A stretch of 7,379 nucleotides of DNA, from positions 1 through 7,379 of the forward strand of contig VFKJ01001018.1 of the NCBI GenBank assembly GCA_009885595.1. The letters run 5' to 3'. Below the pieces are notes generated by a model. The model was not told the origin of the DNA and searched no databases. It saw nothing but the letters and a program-made list of their open reading frames with translations. The position numbers were made by a program, and so were the translations under genes. Below, in pieces: positions 1-5,769 of the stretch (positions are counted from its first letter, which is position 1; each line of letters opens with the position of its first letter). Source of the stretch: Myxococcales bacterium. GTDB taxonomy: Bacteria > Myxococcota > Myxococcia > Myxococcales > Myxococcaceae.

Positions 1-126
1 AATGCGCGCCTTCGCCTCACCCTTGAGCTCGGGGAGATCCGATGGATCCTCCTGCGCGAGGGCGGGCAGCGACAGCAGGCCCAGCAGCAGCAGCCGGCCG
101 AACCAGGGCGGAGTCGAGGGGCTCAC
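1..126 (-). CDS. N-terminus of an exported protein of unknown function (partial)
   Basis: Only the first 42 codons are present; the gene continues past the left edge. It starts at a GTG (126 to 124) that overlaps the TGA of the upstream DUF4175 gene in a GTGA arrangement. A strong GAGGAG ribosome-binding site (plus-strand 135-140) sits 8 bases before the GTG, inside the upstream gene. The peptide begins MSPSTPPWFGRLLLLGL and continues to SLPALAQEDP. That is an Arg-containing n-region, a leucine-rich core and an ALA-Q cleavage site near residue 25, a standard Sec signal peptide. The mature part seen (EDPSDLPELKGEAKARI) is acidic and charged and too short to assign. The 4-base overlap implies translational coupling and cotranscription with the DUF4175 gene, so the two products probably act together at the envelope. 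The reading frame and signal peptide are seen directly; the partnership is inference. Confidence 0.8.
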   Translation of the reverse strand, partial: MSPSTPPWFGRLLLLGLLSLPALAQEDPSDLPELKGEAKARI

Positions 127-3100
127 TTCACCAGCTCCTCGTAGTACTTCTTGTTCTGCTCCTTGTAGCGATCGGGCGCGCCCTGCTTCATCGCGTCCAT
201 CACGTCCTTGCGGAACTCGCGAGAGCCGGCGGTGGGGTCTTCGTCGACGATCTCCACCTTCTCGTTCTGGGTCCCGCGCCCGCGGCCGCCGCGGCGCTTG
301 ATGGGCATGGGAATGCCGCCCTTCCCGCCCTTGCCACCCTTGCCGCCCTGCTTGGCCGCCTCTTCCATCGCCTGCTGAATGCCGCGCAGCCCCTGCACCG
401 CGCCCTGCTGCTCGCCGTAGCCGCGGCTGGCGTCCTTGCCCGCGAGCTTCTCGCCGGCGCCCTGCATGTGCTGGCCGACCTGATCCATCTGCTGCTGCGC
501 GTCCTCGTTGAAGATGGGGGCGCGCTCGCCGATCGAGTCCATCTGCTGCTGCAGCTGCTGGGCCTGCTGCTGCAGCTGGCGCTGGTTGCGCGAGAGCTCG
601 TTCATCTGCTGCCGGTCCTGCTCGCTCATCTGCTGGCCACCCTGGGGGAAGAGATCGCGCAGCTTCTGGGCCACCTCGGACGCCTTCCTGGCGTCGCGCT
701 CGACCCGGTCGGCGGCCTGCTTCGACTCGCGGCGCACCTCGGGCGGGTTGTTGAACAGCTCGTCGCGCTCTCGCAGCTCGGAGGCCTGGGAGGCCATCTG
801 CGCGGCCCGGTCTTCCATGCGATCGGCCGCCTCGGACGCGAGGTCGAAGTCGTTGGCGTCGAGCGACTGCTGCACGTTCTCGCGCGCCTGCATGGCCTCC
901 AGCTGCACGTCTTCGAAGCGGAAGCCGAAGCGATCGCCCTCGAGCGACTTCCAGCTCTTGTCGAGGTCTTCGAGCTTCTCCTTGAGCTCGCGCTTGAGCG
1001 CCTCGCCCTGCCTGGCGATGCGCTCCTTCTGCTGCTCGCGGTACTTGTCACGCAGCGCGCGCGTCTTGTCGGCCAGCTGCTGCTGCTTGTTCAGGGTCTC
1101 GTCGAGGTTCTTCTGGAACTCCTGGAACTGCTGGGCGAGCTCGGGGTCGCTCTGGTCGTCGGCGCGATCGCCCGCCTCGTCGAGCTTCTCCAGGAACTCG
1201 TCCATCTGCATGGCGAGCTCCTGCATCTTCTTGAGCGCCTCGTCGGCCTTGCCGGCCTTCACCAGGTCCTCCACTTCCTTCAGCGCGTTCTCCAGGCCGA
1301 ACTCTTCCTGCATCTGCTGCAGCGCCTCGGCGTTCATGAAGTCGTCGCGGATGCCCTTGCTCAGCTCGGCCATGCGCTGCTGCAGCTCGAGCATGCGCTG
1401 CTTGAGCGCCTGCATCTGCTCCACCAGCGCCTGCTGCAGTTTGGGGTCCTTGGTGCGGCCGAATTCCTCGAGCATGCGCGAGAGCTCGGTGCGGTCTTCC
1501 TTGAGCTGCTGCGCCAGCTCGCGAATGGCCTCGAGCTTGGCGCGATCGAGCAGCGCTTCCAGGTAGAGCACGTTCTTCTCGGCGTGCTGGATGTCGGTGG
1601 CGATGTGGCTCGCCAGGCGCCGCCCGAGGTCCTGGGTGAAGGCGCCGTTGCGGCCATCGACGAGCTGGGCCTTGCCCGGGCCCACCGCTTCCCGCCCCGC
1701 GATGCGCAGCAGCACCCGGCGCTGCGAGACCACCTGGGAGACGTCGGTGTTCAGCTCCGCGCTGATGTTCAAGAGCGTCGTCAGCAGCTCTTCGGAAGGG
1801 TCGCGCTCCTCGCGCAGCTCGTTGGCCAGCACGTTCAGGTCGCTGGCCAGCTGCACCCCGCGCTCGTCGATGGGCTTGCCCCCCACCGCGGCGTCGGCGG
1901 TGGTGGGGCTGGCGCGATCGGCGCCTTCCATGCGATCGGCGAGGTGATCCACCAGCCGCGCCCACAGCTCTTCTGCGCGCGCCAGCGCCTGCCGCCGGTG
2001 CTCGGCCGAGCTGTAGAGCTTGAGCGTCATCGCCGCCGAGGTGCCCTTCTTGGGCCCCTTCACCGCGTCGTTGTCGGTCGCCTCCAGCAGGTAGGTGACG
2101 GTCTGCCCCGGCCGCAGCGCCAGCGGCGCCACGTCCCACTGGAAGGTGCCGCGGGTGGTGCGGCCGTCGTCGGGCTTGAGCGACACCCGCTTCTCCTCGC
2201 CGCCTTCCGGCGTGTACACGAGGTCGAGCGTCGCGAGGCCGTAGTCGTCGGACGCCTCGAACTTGAGGGTGACGTGCTGCTTGGAAGGGTCGAGCTCGAG
2301 GCCGTCGATGGGCGCGGTGATGCGGGCCTGCGGCAGCTGATCGACCTCGGCGGTGATCGACTGATCCGGCCCCTCGGCCACCACTTCCTCACCGTCCAGG
2401 AACACCACGTGCCAGCTGCCGCTCTCGTTGACCACGAAGGTGCCGGTCAGCTCGCGCCGCTCGAGCTCGAGCGGCAGCTGCCGGTGGCCCGGCTCCAGCA
2501 CCAGCGCCGCGCTCTCGACGTCGCGATCAGCGCGCGTCTTGAGCGTCACCTCGGTGCCGGTGGGCGCGCTCACGTCGCCCGTACTCGAGGGAATCGAGCG
2601 CACGTCGAGGCCGGTGTGGGCCGGGTAGCGGTAGGTCAGCTCGACGTCGCCGGTGATGGGGCTGCGGCGCAGCGGCTCGGCCGGAGACGAGCGCGAGAGA
2701 ATGCGGGTGAACCCGGCGCGCACCACGTCGGCCTTGAAGGCCAGCAGCACCAGCAGCGCGAGCACCGTGCCCAGCAGCACCGCCCCCGCGCGGCGGGTGG
2801 GGCGCTGGTCGATGAGCTTGTGCACCGACAGCTGCTCGGCGCGCGCGTCGACGTTCCTCAAGAACGCGCGGGCCAGCTCCGGCGAAAAATCCTGCGGGGT
2901 CCCCAGCGCCCTGGAGAGCTCGACGGCCGCGAGGAGATCGAGGTTCAGCTCGGGCAACTGCTCCGCCAGCATGCGCGCGGTGCGGGCCGCGTCGCCGACG
3001 CGCTTCCGCGGCGACCACACCGCGAAGTACGCCAGCACGCACAGCGTGCTCACCGGGCCGACCAGCATCACCAGCAGCCCCAGCCGGGGCATGCTGGCCG

Positions 3101-3293
3101 CGACCCACAGGCCAGCGACCAGCGGCGAAAGGAACGTCGCCACGCCGAGCAACAGGCCCTGGCGCAGCAGCGCCCTCACCTGGGCGGCGCGCACCTCGTC
3201 GAGCAGGCGCAGGGCCCGGCCGTCCGAAGGAGAAGGGGGCCCCGCGGGGCGCACGGGTTCCGGGGCGGGGCTGGGAGAGATCGGCTCGAACAC
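123..3293 (-). CDS. DUF4175-type large membrane-anchored coiled-coil protein
   Basis: A 1056-residue protein of the DUF4175 type, biochemical function unknown. Two hydrophobic segments lie at about residues 46-67 and 71-93 and a third at about 168-187, giving an N-terminal membrane anchor. Two beta-rich Ig-like segments follow, about 208-320 (with the family-style YPAHTGL motif near 223-229) and 322-427. About 430-950 is a very long charged, Gln-rich helical region likely to form coiled coils (for example MQALKQRMLELQQRMAEL near 627-644, and poly-Gln clusters near 906-918). A Gly-Lys repeat (983-993) and a basic RRGGRGRG stretch (1000-1007) precede an acidic and then Lys/Tyr-rich tail ending YKEQNKKYYEELVK. 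GTG at 3293 is the first usable start after an upstream in-frame stop; no clear Shine-Dalgarno precedes it. It overlaps the next gene by 4 bases. A structural or scaffolding role at the envelope is inference from architecture. The family assignment rests on the membrane/Ig/Q-rich layout and the C-terminal tail, recalled rather than searched. Confidence 0.88.
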   Translation of the reverse strand: MFEPISPSPAPEPVRPAGPPSPSDGRALRLLDEVRAAQVRALLRQGLLLGVATFLSPLVAGLWVAASMPRLGLLVMLVGPVSTLCVLAYFAVWSPRKRVGDAARTARMLAEQLPELNLDLLAAVELSRALGTPQDFSPELARAFLRNVDARAEQLSVHKLIDQRPTRRAGAVLLGTVLALLVLLAFKADVVRAGFTRILSRSSPAEPLRRSPITGDVELTYRYPAHTGLDVRSIPSSTGDVSAPTGTEVTLKTRADRDVESAALVLEPGHRQLPLELERRELTGTFVVNESGSWHVVFLDGEEVVAEGPDQSITAEVDQLPQARITAPIDGLELDPSKQHVTLKFEASDDYGLATLDLVYTPEGGEEKRVSLKPDDGRTTRGTFQWDVAPLALRPGQTVTYLLEATDNDAVKGPKKGTSAAMTLKLYSSAEHRRQALARAEELWARLVDHLADRMEGADRASPTTADAAVGGKPIDERGVQLASDLNVLANELREERDPSEELLTTLLNISAELNTDVSQVVSQRRVLLRIAGREAVGPGKAQLVDGRNGAFTQDLGRRLASHIATDIQHAEKNVLYLEALLDRAKLEAIRELAQQLKEDRTELSRMLEEFGRTKDPKLQQALVEQMQALKQRMLELQQRMAELSKGIRDDFMNAEALQQMQEEFGLENALKEVEDLVKAGKADEALKKMQELAMQMDEFLEKLDEAGDRADDQSDPELAQQFQEFQKNLDETLNKQQQLADKTRALRDKYREQQKERIARQGEALKRELKEKLEDLDKSWKSLEGDRFGFRFEDVQLEAMQARENVQQSLDANDFDLASEAADRMEDRAAQMASQASELRERDELFNNPPEVRRESKQAADRVERDARKASEVAQKLRDLFPQGGQQMSEQDRQQMNELSRNQRQLQQQAQQLQQQMDSIGERAPIFNEDAQQQMDQVGQHMQGAGEKLAGKDASRGYGEQQGAVQGLRGIQQAMEEAAKQGGKGGKGGKGGIPMPIKRRGGRGRGTQNEKVEIVDEDPTAGSREFRKDVMDAMKQGAPDRYKEQNKKYYEELVK
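315..347 (-). repeat. Gly-Gly-Lys tandem repeat inside the DUF4175 gene
   Basis: The coding strand holds about four near-identical 9-base units that encode GGK repeats at residues 983-993 of the DUF4175 protein. The segment is a flexible, positively charged linker between the coiled-coil region and the conserved C-terminal tail. Such short in-frame repeats can expand or contract without changing the reading frame. Confidence 0.6.
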
Positions 3294-3303
3294 GGGCGCA
3301 CGC

Positions 3304-3316
3304 GACTGTAACAGTC
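3304..3316 (-). promoter_or_regulatory. 13-bp dyad GACTGT-T-ACAGTC upstream of the DUF4175 gene
   Basis: A perfect 6-base inverted repeat around one central base lies 10 bases before the GTG start at 3293. Its right half contains TACAGT followed by CG, the same 8-mer (TACAGTCG) that precedes the plus-strand gene at 6901 at nearly the same distance. It could be an operator, or a -10-like element for a short-leader transcript. No good -35 sequence is visible, and the role is inferred. Confidence 0.35.
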
Positions 3317-3330
3317 CAGCCTTGAACCCG

Positions 3331-3352
3331 CCGGAACTCGAAGGTGTTCCGG
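3331..3352. promoter_or_regulatory. Inverted repeat CCGGAAC-N8-GTTCCGG
   Basis: Perfect 7-base arms are separated by 8 bases, in the 122-base gap between the beta-barrel stop (3416) and the DUF4175 start (3293). It may be a repressor or activator site for the DUF4175 gene, or an RNA hairpin ending the beta-barrel transcript. No T-tract follows it on the minus strand, which makes an intrinsic terminator less likely. Confidence 0.4.
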
Positions 3353-3366
3353 GTCCACCCGCTCAG

Positions 3367-3390
3367 GGAGGTGGGCGCAGCGCCTTCTCC
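3367..3390 (-). terminator. Possible weak hairpin downstream of the beta-barrel gene
   Basis: A GGCGC/GCGCC core (3374-3384) with a one-base centre, so a GGCG stem with a 3-base loop, is flanked by a second pairing block (GGAG 3367-3370 with CTCC 3387-3390). The hairpin lies 26 bases past the stop of the beta-barrel gene. No run of T follows, so it is at best an atypical terminator. Confidence 0.25.
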
Positions 3391-3415
3391 TCGGCCATGG
3401 CAGCGTTACCGAGAC

Positions 3416-4069
3416 TCAGAAACCGAGACCGACCTGCAGGCTCCCCCCCAGCCGGAGAGGCCCGATCGCCGTCGCTTCCGCCGCGATCGCCAGGAAGAGG
3501 TGATCGACCTGGTAGCGGGCCCCGATCCGCCCGCCCAGCGAGAAGGCCCGGCCGCGGTAGGTGGCGGTGGCGCCGTCGATCGCCAGCTGGGTGGTCATCG
3601 TCTGCACGTCGCCCAGCACGTCGAAGAAGGGCGAGACGCGCTTGAAGGGCAGCTCGAAGCCGATGCCGGTACGGAAGTCCCACAGCGACATCGAGCGCAC
3701 CACCACGTCGTGGCTGGCGCCGCCGAAGTCCACCGTCTGCGCGGTGTCGCTGGGGCGGAAGTTCGAGAACGGAAAGCGCACGCCGGCGGTGAGGCGCACC
3801 TGCTTGTAGATGCCGCGCCACTCCAGCATGGGCCCCGCGAGCACCGAGCCGAGGTAGGGCTTGCCGAGGAAGGGGTCGGTCACCGCGCCCGCGAACGGCG
3901 GGTCGTTCGAGGTGGGCTTGAGCTCGAGCGAGCGGTTGCGCTCGTCGCTCCACTGGCCGAGGTAGCCGAAGGACAGCTCGACCACGTTGTCGTCGCGCGT
4001 CGCGCGCTCTTCTTCCTGGCCAGCGTGCGCAACGGACAGCGCCATCATCGCGAGGAGAGGGAGGTTCAT
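3416..4069 (-). CDS. Small outer-membrane beta-barrel protein
   Basis: A 217-residue protein with a short Sec-type signal peptide (MNLPLLAMMALSVAHA, predicted cut before GQ). The mature part has alternating hydrophobic/polar strands that suit a small outer-membrane beta-barrel: VVELSFGYLGQW (29-40), VRLTAGVRFPF (91-101), FRTGIGFELPF (132-142), AFSLGGRIGARYQV (175-188), LFLAIAAEATAI (191-202) and LRLGGSLQVGLGF (205-217). The chain ends in Phe, as expected for recognition by the BAM insertion machinery. ATG at 4069 is chosen because AGGGGGG (plus-strand 4074-4080) sits 4 bases upstream. An in-frame TTG at 4105 would add 12 residues including a Lys, giving a more positive n-region, but it has no ribosome-binding site. 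The gene has its own 148-base upstream region. Ligand or function cannot be assigned; a PorT/OmpW-like generic barrel fold is only a guess. Confidence 0.8.
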   Translation of the reverse strand: MNLPLLAMMALSVAHAGQEEERATRDDNVVELSFGYLGQWSDERNRSLELKPTSNDPPFAGAVTDPFLGKPYLGSVLAGPMLEWRGIYKQVRLTAGVRFPFSNFRPSDTAQTVDFGGASHDVVVRSMSLWDFRTGIGFELPFKRVSPFFDVLGDVQTMTTQLAIDGATATYRGRAFSLGGRIGARYQVDHLFLAIAAEATAIGPLRLGGSLQVGLGF

Positions 4070-4073
4070 GCCG

Positions 4074-4080
4074 CCCCCCT
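4074..4080 (-). promoter_or_regulatory. Ribosome-binding site AGGGGGG that fixes the ATG at 4069
   Basis: A purine run 4 bases before the ATG at 4069 favours that start over the in-frame TTG at 4105, which has no Shine-Dalgarno sequence. Confidence 0.55.
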
Positions 4081-4103
4081 TCAGCAAGGCGCTGGCCGGG
4101 CTC

Positions 4104-4158
4104 AACCGCGCGCGGTTTCAGGCGCGGTGACGATCGGGTGACCTGCGCACGCTGCGCA
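4104..4158 (-). promoter_or_regulatory. Cluster of palindromes and direct repeats upstream of the beta-barrel gene
   Basis: Three elements lie 35 to 89 bases before the ATG at 4069. The first is a perfect 14-base palindrome, AACCGCG/CGCGGTT (4104-4117). The second is a direct repeat of GGTGAC (4126-4131 and 4137-4142) with an 11-base period, about one helical turn. The third is a pair of TGCGCA palindromes (4144-4149 and 4153-4158) with a 9-base period. Direct repeats spaced by one turn are typical of sites for OmpR/PhoB-type response regulators; assigning that class here is inference. The alternative is chance in a GC-rich region. Confidence 0.35.
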
Positions 4159-4187
4159 AACGGGGCGCGCGCGTCAGGCTGTGAAGA

Positions 4188-4203
4188 ACCCTGCTGACAG
4201 GGT
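4188..4203 (-). terminator. Candidate terminator of the LysM/caspase-like gene
   Basis: A perfect ACCCTG/CAGGGT hairpin with a 4-base loop starts 14 bases past the stop of the LysM gene. On the minus strand it is followed by TCTTC, a weak pyrimidine tract. The position is right for an intrinsic terminator, but the stem is short. Confidence 0.45.
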
Positions 4204-4217
4204 GATGACCCGGAAGC

Positions 4218-5660
4218 TCAGATCCACGTCTCGGGGATCAAGCTGGGCTTGAGGTCTGCGAAGTCACGGAGGATCGGCCCCAGGCGCGTAGCGGCATCGC
4301 CCGCCGCCGGGTTCGCCGCCAGCTTCGCCTGGAAGTCGGCGATCGACTTGAGCGCGTCGCCGCGGCTCATGGTCTTGAAGTTCGGCGGCTGCATGCCGAC
4401 CGCGCGGTAGCCCGCGTCGATCTTGGTGGCGTACGCCTCCTGGAAGCGGTTCGAGACGGGCCCGTAGAAGATGAGGCGAATGGTCTGGTCGCGCGTCGCC
4501 TCGAGCGCCGTGCGCTCGGCCGCCGTGGTCTCGGGGTGCTGAATGAGGCGCTGGGTGGCGTTGTAGAAGTCGCGCACCGGGCCGCGCTGCGTGTCGGGGA
4601 TGCCCGTGCTGCCCGAGAGCGCCGCGCGGAAGCCGTCGGCGAGCTGGCTCTGCTGGGTCTTCAGGTCGGCGAGCGCCGGCCGCGGCTGGCCGTTGTCGAA
4701 GCCGCGCGCCTTCGTCCACACCGTGACGTTCTCGCCCTTGCGCATGCCCTTGAACAGGTCGTGCGTGATGCTCTGGCTGGTGCCGCGCGTGGCCTGCTCC
4801 CAGGCCTTCTGGTGCGCGGTGGCGCCCGAAGACGCGCCCGGTGACGAGCCGTCGTACGCGACGATGGTCTTCGCGCCGGGGAACATCGCGGTGTACTTCT
4901 CCATCATGTTCTCGCCGCCCGAGTAGCAGCCGGCGACGAGCAGGTCCTCGACGCTCTTGGCGCCGCGGGGCATCGCTTCAGCCAGCGCGCCGACCGTGGG
5001 CCAGTCGAGCTTGCCGTTGTTCTCGCCGTACACGCCGTAGCCGACGTGGTGACCGGAGAGCACGAGGCGCGAGGGCGCCTGGCCACCCTTCTCGGCGGCC
5101 GCCCACTGCTGGGCGATCTGCGCCAGCTCGTCGCGCGAGTCGGCGCCGGCGTTCTGGAGCACGTCGGCGATCTTCTTGGTCTGCTCACCGGGCAGGCCCA
5201 GCGAGAGCGCGAACGCCTTGGCGCCGTCCGGGGTGCTCAGGTCGTGGCCGCCCACGGTGTCGTCCTTCACCGCGTCCTTCACCACCGTCACGTCCGTGCC
5301 GCGCCCCTTGAGGGCGTCAGACTCCAGCGTCGAGCGGTGCGCTTCGCTGTTGTTCATCGCGACGAAGAGCACCTTGTCGTTCGTCCTGGGCGCCCAACCT
5401 GGCGCCTGCGCAGGCGCCTGCGGGGTGGCCGGCGCGCTCGCGCCGCCCGGCACGTTCAGCTTCCACCCCACCTGCAGCATGTTGGCGTTGGTGGCGAGCG
5501 AAGGGTACTTGGTCTGGTTCGCTTCGAGCAGCGCCTGCGTGGAGACCCCGAGCCGCTGCGCGAGCTTCGACATCGTGTCGCCGGCGCCGACCGTCACGCT
5601 GTTGCTGGGGGTGGTGGTGGAAGGGAGAGTGGTGGGGCGGGTGCCGATGGGGTTGGGCAT
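4218..5660 (-). CDS. LysM domain protein with a caspase-like (clan CD) domain
   Basis: A 480-residue protein. After a short Pro/Thr/Ser-rich leader (about 1-20), a LysM peptidoglycan-binding motif spans about 21-71 (VTVGAGDTMSKLAQRLGVS to LQVGWKLNVPGG). A Pro/Ala/Gln linker (about 72-90) leads to a region resembling a caspase fold: strand KVLFVAMNN (96-104), strand TDVTVVKD (122-129), then RLVLSGHHVGYGVYG (198-212) with His204/His205, and DLLVAGCYSGG (239-249) with Cys245. Cys245 is the only cysteine in the protein. A His after SG and a Cys in AGCxSG, each following a hydrophobic strand, is the clan-CD protease layout, though the usual HG dipeptide is replaced by HHVG. About 326-480 is a helical domain I do not recognise. 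ATG at 5660 has GGAGG 9 bases upstream; a longer frame from 5732 lacks this. No signal peptide or membrane segment is visible. LysM is clear; protease activity is inference. Confidence 0.82.
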   Translation of the reverse strand: MPNPIGTRPTTLPSTTTPSNSVTVGAGDTMSKLAQRLGVSTQALLEANQTKYPSLATNANMLQVGWKLNVPGGASAPATPQAPAQAPGWAPRTNDKVLFVAMNNSEAHRSTLESDALKGRGTDVTVVKDAVKDDTVGGHDLSTPDGAKAFALSLGLPGEQTKKIADVLQNAGADSRDELAQIAQQWAAAEKGGQAPSRLVLSGHHVGYGVYGENNGKLDWPTVGALAEAMPRGAKSVEDLLVAGCYSGGENMMEKYTAMFPGAKTIVAYDGSSPGASSGATAHQKAWEQATRGTSQSITHDLFKGMRKGENVTVWTKARGFDNGQPRPALADLKTQQSQLADGFRAALSGSTGIPDTQRGPVRDFYNATQRLIQHPETTAAERTALEATRDQTIRLIFYGPVSNRFQEAYATKIDAGYRAVGMQPPNFKTMSRGDALKSIADFQAKLAANPAAGDAATRLGPILRDFADLKPSLIPETWI

Positions 5661-5669
5661 GGGGAAAGG

Positions 5670-5674
5670 CCTCC
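5670..5674 (-). promoter_or_regulatory. Ribosome-binding site GGAGG for the LysM/caspase-like gene
   Basis: Consensus GGAGG lies 9 bases before the ATG at 5660. It decides the start against the in-frame candidate at 5732, which would add 24 residues unlike any leader. Confidence 0.75.
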
Positions 5675-5691
5675 AGAGGGAGCCCCACTGT

Positions 5692-5711
5692 TTGACGATT
5701 TGTGCCGTCAA
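5692..5711 (-). promoter_or_regulatory. Operator-like inverted repeat TTGACG-N8-CGTCAA
   Basis: Perfect 6-base arms with an 8-base AT-richer spacer lie 31 to 51 bases upstream of the LysM gene start. The left arm on the minus strand (TTGACG) also resembles a -35 hexamer, so a bound regulator could cover the promoter. No convincing -10 is seen 16-18 bases further on. Confidence 0.45.
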
Positions 5712-5732
5712 CGCAAGCTCTCGCCGGCGCAT

Positions 5733-5756
5733 TTCCCTCTCACCCTCCGAGGGGAA
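5733..5756 (-). terminator. Possible weak terminator hairpin after the P-loop gene
   Basis: TTCCC pairs with GGGAA, and an inner CTC with GAG, with one bulged base and a 7-base loop. The hairpin begins 13 bases past the TAA of the P-loop gene. There is no T-tract, so this is a low-confidence call. Confidence 0.25.
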
Positions 5757-5769
5757 CTGCAGTCTGGGT

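Noticed and set aside
508..1566. A Ser/Cys-rich 352-codon plus-strand open frame
   Set aside because: Poly-Ser/Cys runs are the reverse-strand image of the repeated CAG/GAG codons of the coiled-coil region; no motif supports a real protein.
42..3311. A 1089-codon open frame on the plus strand, Leu/His/Arg-rich
   Set aside because: It is antisense to the DUF4175 gene and its Leu-rich composition is what a Gln/Glu/Lys-rich coiled-coil gene gives on the other strand at high GC. It has no domain, and the minus-strand frame has membrane segments, Ig-like motifs and a coupled downstream gene.
3363..3398. An 11-residue minus-strand frame (MAEEKALRPPP) before the DUF4175 gene
   Set aside because: It has no ribosome-binding site and overlaps a hairpin; too short to support as a leader peptide.
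3344..4141. A 265-codon plus-strand open frame
   Set aside because: It is antisense to the beta-barrel gene, rich in Arg/His/Glu/Gly with no domain; the minus strand has a signal peptide, ribosome-binding site and C-terminal Phe.
5401..5418. A perfect 18-base palindrome inside the LysM gene
   Set aside because: It encodes part of the Ala-Pro-Ala-Gln linker, where repeated GC-rich codons produce palindromes easily. No role beyond coding is needed.
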